From Paenibacillus sp. JDR-2 (GTDB lineage Bacteria; Bacillota; Bacilli; Paenibacillales; Paenibacillaceae), in assembly GCF_000023585.1 (NCBI RefSeq), contig NC_012914.1:3812001-3876000 (forward strand): DNA of 64,000 nt, read 5' to 3'. Within the stretch, counting starts at the first letter, position 1. Each line of letters begins with the position of its first letter. Positions 61,593 to 64,000 of the stretch are shown here, piece after piece. The notes under the pieces are model-generated. The model searched no databases. It was not told the origin of the DNA and saw only the letters and a list, made by a program, of their open reading frames with translations. The translations under genes and the position numbers were made by a program.

Positions 61593-62465
61593 TTAAACCA
61601 GCTTGCTAATAAAAGCCGCCTCGGCTTCGCTGGCTGCAACAAGCGGAAGTCTAACGCCGCCTACAGGCATGCCGCGCAGTTCAAGCGCGTATTTAACAGC
61701 AACCGGATTAGGAACCGGATGAGGACATTCAAACAAGCCTTTGAACACCGGGTAACATTCCGCGTGAAGCTTAGCTGCCTGCTTCACATCGCCGCTCAGG
61801 TACGATTCGATAAGCTGCTTCATTTTCGTGCCGATAATGTGGCTGGCCACACTTACAATGCCGTAACCGCCAATCGCAAGAGTCGGCAGCGTTGCGCTGT
61901 CATCGCCGCTGTATACCCGGAAGCTATCCGGAGCTGCGGCAATAATCTGCGACAATTGATCGGAGGACGCGCAATCTTTAGTTGCTACCACATTATCCAG
62001 TTCTGCAAGGCGGAGTGTGGTTTCTACGGAAATATTAATACCTGTACGGCCTGGAACGTTGTAGAGCATGACAGGTAATTTGGTAGATTCAGCGATTGCT
62101 TTGAAATGTTGATACAAACCTTCTTGATTCGGCTTGTTGTAGTACGGAGCAACCAGAAGCACTCCGTCTACACCGGCATCTTCCGCAACCTTTGTCAAAT
62201 GAATCGAATGCGCTGTATTGTTGCTCCCGGTACCGGCAATAATTTTGCAACGACCGGCAGCATGCTTTACAGCATAACGGAACAATTCCGCTTTCTCTTC
62301 TTCCGTCAAAGTCGGGGATTCACCCGTGGTGCCAGATACAACAAGCGTGTCGCTTTGCTGTTCTTCAATCAAATAATCGATCAAACGACCGGTCGTGTCC
62401 CAGTCAATTTGACCATTTTCATCAAAAGGTGTGACCATTGCAGTAATTAATCTACCAAAATCCAT
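61593..62465 (-). CDS. dapA: 4-hydroxy-tetrahydrodipicolinate synthase
   Basis: The 290-residue TIM barrel has Schiff-base Lys163 (VATKDCA), the catalytic Tyr135 in LYNVPGRTG, and GTTGES (45-50). It condenses pyruvate with aspartate semialdehyde for lysine, cell wall and dipicolinate synthesis. ATG 62465 follows GGAGGTCATAACA. It lies 54 bp after dapG. Confidence 0.97.
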   Translation of the reverse strand: MDFGRLITAMVTPFDENGQIDWDTTGRLIDYLIEEQQSDTLVVSGTTGESPTLTEEEKAELFRYAVKHAAGRCKIIAGTGSNNTAHSIHLTKVAEDAGVDGVLLVAPYYNKPNQEGLYQHFKAIAESTKLPVMLYNVPGRTGINISVETTLRLAELDNVVATKDCASSDQLSQIIAAAPDSFRVYSGDDSATLPTLAIGGYGIVSVASHIIGTKMKQLIESYLSGDVKQAAKLHAECYPVFKGLFECPHPVPNPVAVKYALELRGMPVGGVRLPLVAASEAEAAFISKLV

Positions 62466-62519
62466 TGTTATGACCTCCTGAAAAGTACTTCACTTCGTAA
62501 GCGCATCAAATTCTCTCAA

Positions 62520-63722
62520 CTATATATGAAGTTCAAACTTCGCATGAAGCGCCCTGACGGCCTTCACCATATCCTCAGCCTTCACCAATACCCAAATCGT
62601 TGTATTGGAGTCGGCGGATTGCATGATTGTAATACCTTCCTCGGTTAAGGCTTCCACGATGCGGGCCATAACGCCCGGCACGCCGTTCATGCCGCCGCCT
62701 ATGACGGACACCTTTGCGCATCCGCGGATAGCGAGAGGATCGTATCCGCATTCCTGAAGAACCGATACTGCCCGGTCAGCATCCTGGTCGAATACGGTGT
62801 AAACCGCTCCGCTTGGCGTCACATTGATAAAATCAACGCTGATATGATGCTTTGCCATCGTCTGGAAAACCTGAAGCTGCACGTCGCTTCTGCCTTCGAT
62901 TGCTTTAACCGTAATCTGCGTAACTCCAGATACATGCGCAATCCCCGTTGCCTGACGGTCAGTTACCGGAGTAAATGCCGCATCGGAGACGAGAGTCCCT
63001 TCTTCCATGGAGAAGGTGGATCGTACCCTAACCGGTATTCTTGCTTGTTGCGCAATCTCTACGGCACGCGGATGAATGACTTTCGCTCCTTGGCGGGCCA
63101 TATTGCAGATCTCTGCATAGCTTACAACCTGGAGCGGCTTTGCATCTTCCACTATGCGGGGATCTGCCGTCAATATCCCGTTAACATCCGTATAAATGTC
63201 TACCATTTCCGCACGAAGCGCGGCACCAAGCGCTGTTGCCGAAGTGTCGCTTCCGCCCCGCCCAAGCGTTGTCATATCGCCGCTTTCGGTACTTCCTTGA
63301 AAACCCGTTACAATTACGACCTTCTCGTCCCGCAAATGCTGCAAAACCCTCTCGGGACGCAGCTCCTTAATCCGGGCATGGCCGTATTGATCATCCGTAA
63401 TAATTCCTGCTTGGCCGCCGTTTAATACGACGGATGGTATACCTTCAGAGCAAAGCAAGCTGCATAACGCCGCGGCCGAAATAATCTCTCCGCAGCCCAG
63501 CAGCATATCCCGCTCCCGCGCCGGCAGCTTGTCGCCGTTGTTGCGGATGAGCTGAAGCAGAGTGTCCGTAGCGTACGGATCCCCTGAACGCCCCATTGCC
63601 GAGACAACGACCACTACGCTGTAACCATTTGCGAGCTCTCTTGCAATATGTTGAAGACAATAGCTTCTAGCATGATCGGTCGAAAGTGAAGTGCCCCCGA
63701 ACTTTTGTACCAGGATGCGCAT
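62520..63722 (-). CDS. dapG: Aspartate kinase I (DapG type)
   Basis: The 400-residue kinase begins with VQKFGGTSL (5-13) and has GRGGSDTSATALGAAL near 154-169 plus two C-terminal ACT domains. It phosphorylates aspartate as the first step to lysine, diaminopimelate and dipicolinate. DapG enzymes are usually meso-diaminopimelate-inhibited; regulation here is inference. ATG 63722 follows ACGGAGGAAAGACAGC. A hairpin in its leader could affect its expression. Confidence 0.95.
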   Translation of the reverse strand: MRILVQKFGGTSLSTDHARSYCLQHIARELANGYSVVVVVSAMGRSGDPYATDTLLQLIRNNGDKLPARERDMLLGCGEIISAAALCSLLCSEGIPSVVLNGGQAGIITDDQYGHARIKELRPERVLQHLRDEKVVIVTGFQGSTESGDMTTLGRGGSDTSATALGAALRAEMVDIYTDVNGILTADPRIVEDAKPLQVVSYAEICNMARQGAKVIHPRAVEIAQQARIPVRVRSTFSMEEGTLVSDAAFTPVTDRQATGIAHVSGVTQITVKAIEGRSDVQLQVFQTMAKHHISVDFINVTPSGAVYTVFDQDADRAVSVLQECGYDPLAIRGCAKVSVIGGGMNGVPGVMARIVEALTEEGITIMQSADSNTTIWVLVKAEDMVKAVRALHAKFELHI

Positions 63723-63750
63723 TGCTGTCTTTCCTCCGTAACCGATACAA

Positions 63751-63790
63751 AGATGTCTGAACGGATAAGCCTAACCGATGGCAGACATCT
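63751..63790 (-). promoter_or_regulatory. Hairpin in the dapG leader
   Basis: AGATGTCTG (63751-63759) pairs with CAGACATCT (63782-63790) and CGG/CCG pair inside. Only a few T residues follow before the dapG ribosome site. It may be an attenuator or a processing element. The other bases of 63723-63953 hold no recognisable gene. Confidence 0.4.
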
Positions 63791-63953
63791 TCCCGATCGT
63801 AGTTGTTTTTGTGGCACTAGTCGAACCATTTCAATTTGGACGAATGAAGGCAAAACAAGCGGCGTAATCGAATCCAAGGATGCCGGCTGAATCGCCAGCG
63901 TCCCGAATACGTCGCCGCCTGCTTGTAATAGATGATACACCTATAAGAGCATT

Positions 63954-64000
63954 TTAATAGTTAAACCGCTCAATCAGTAACGGCTGCAGTTGTTTCCCCT
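63954..64000 (-). CDS. dpaB: C-terminus of dipicolinate synthase subunit B
   Basis: Only the last 15 codons are visible (…GKQLQPLLIERFNY then TAA at 63956-63954). The sequence resembles the conserved end of SpoVFB/DpaB, and the place upstream of dapG fits that gene. The subunit helps oxidise 4-hydroxy-tetrahydrodipicolinate to dipicolinate in the mother cell. The identification rests on a short peptide plus synteny. Confidence 0.6.
   Translation of the reverse strand, partial: GKQLQPLLIERFNY

Noticed and set aside
63614..63940. 108-codon minus-strand frame across the dpaB-dapG gap
   Set aside because: It runs into dapG in another frame and resembles nothing known; the leader hairpin lies within it.
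63723..63953. Lysine riboswitch before dapG
   Set aside because: I looked for the conserved L-box elements and did not see them; only one hairpin is present.

Overview
The window reads as a chromosomal segment of an endospore-forming Bacillota, most likely Paenibacillaceae (Paenibacillus or a close relative). This rests on the sporulation genes (spoVS, sleB, ftsK/spoIIIE, dpaB), Bacillus-type operons, strong AGGAGG-like ribosome sites with frequent TTG/GTG starts, and moderate to high G+C. The genus is inference. Nearly every gene is on the minus strand, so that is probably the leading strand. I see no rRNA or tRNA gene, insertion sequence, prophage or CRISPR array.

Right part (about 34.4-64 kb, read right to left): this is close to colinear with the well-known B. 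subtilis segment dpaB-(asd)-dapG-dapA-rnj-tepA-ylzJ-ftsK/spoIIIE-ymfF-ymfH-ymfI-ymfJ-ymfK-rodZ-pgsA-cinA-recA-rny-ymdB-spoVS-(tdh-kbl)-miaB-ricA. Differences from that order: asd is missing between dpaB and dapG; sleB sits between ftsK and ymfF; yajQ is inserted between rodZ and pgsA; recX follows recA; a dipeptidase, a two-subunit 2-oxoacid:ferredoxin oxidoreductase and a lone pduL replace tdh-kbl. Regulatory sites visible here are an SOS box and sigma-A promoter at recA, a sigma-H-type promoter at spoVS, a sigma-G-type promoter at sleB, and a perfect inverted repeat just before the EF-P modification operon ymfF-ymfH-ymfI.

Middle (about 21.4-34.3 kb): copper ATPase copA; small rhodanese, DUF1992, YbjQ and DUF3889 genes; signal peptidase I with a VanW-like gene; an MFS exporter; a biotin ECF transporter; an S66 peptidase; and an iron alcohol dehydrogenase. 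In the biotin transporter, bioY diverges from ecfA and an ecfA-ecfT gene fusion across one BirA operator.

Left part (1-21.8 kb): a cobalamin riboswitch with terminator drives a nine-gene corrinoid uptake and salvage operon (btuF, btuC, btuD, cobT, cobU, cbiB, cobS, cobD, cbiZ). Further left are gluQRS, corA, a phosphodiester glycosidase-like protein, hrpB, DUF1294, a frameshifted helD, the bdbDC disulfide pair, a bacterial NO synthase in a putative operon with two uncharacterised genes, and a truncated HlyC/CorC transporter.

The most interesting signals are the nos-DUF3900-Lin0512 cluster, the EcfA-EcfT fusion with its low-complexity linker, the single-base frameshift in helD, the His-rich RicA, and the hairpin in front of ymfF. 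I found no wholly new multi-gene system that I can defend.
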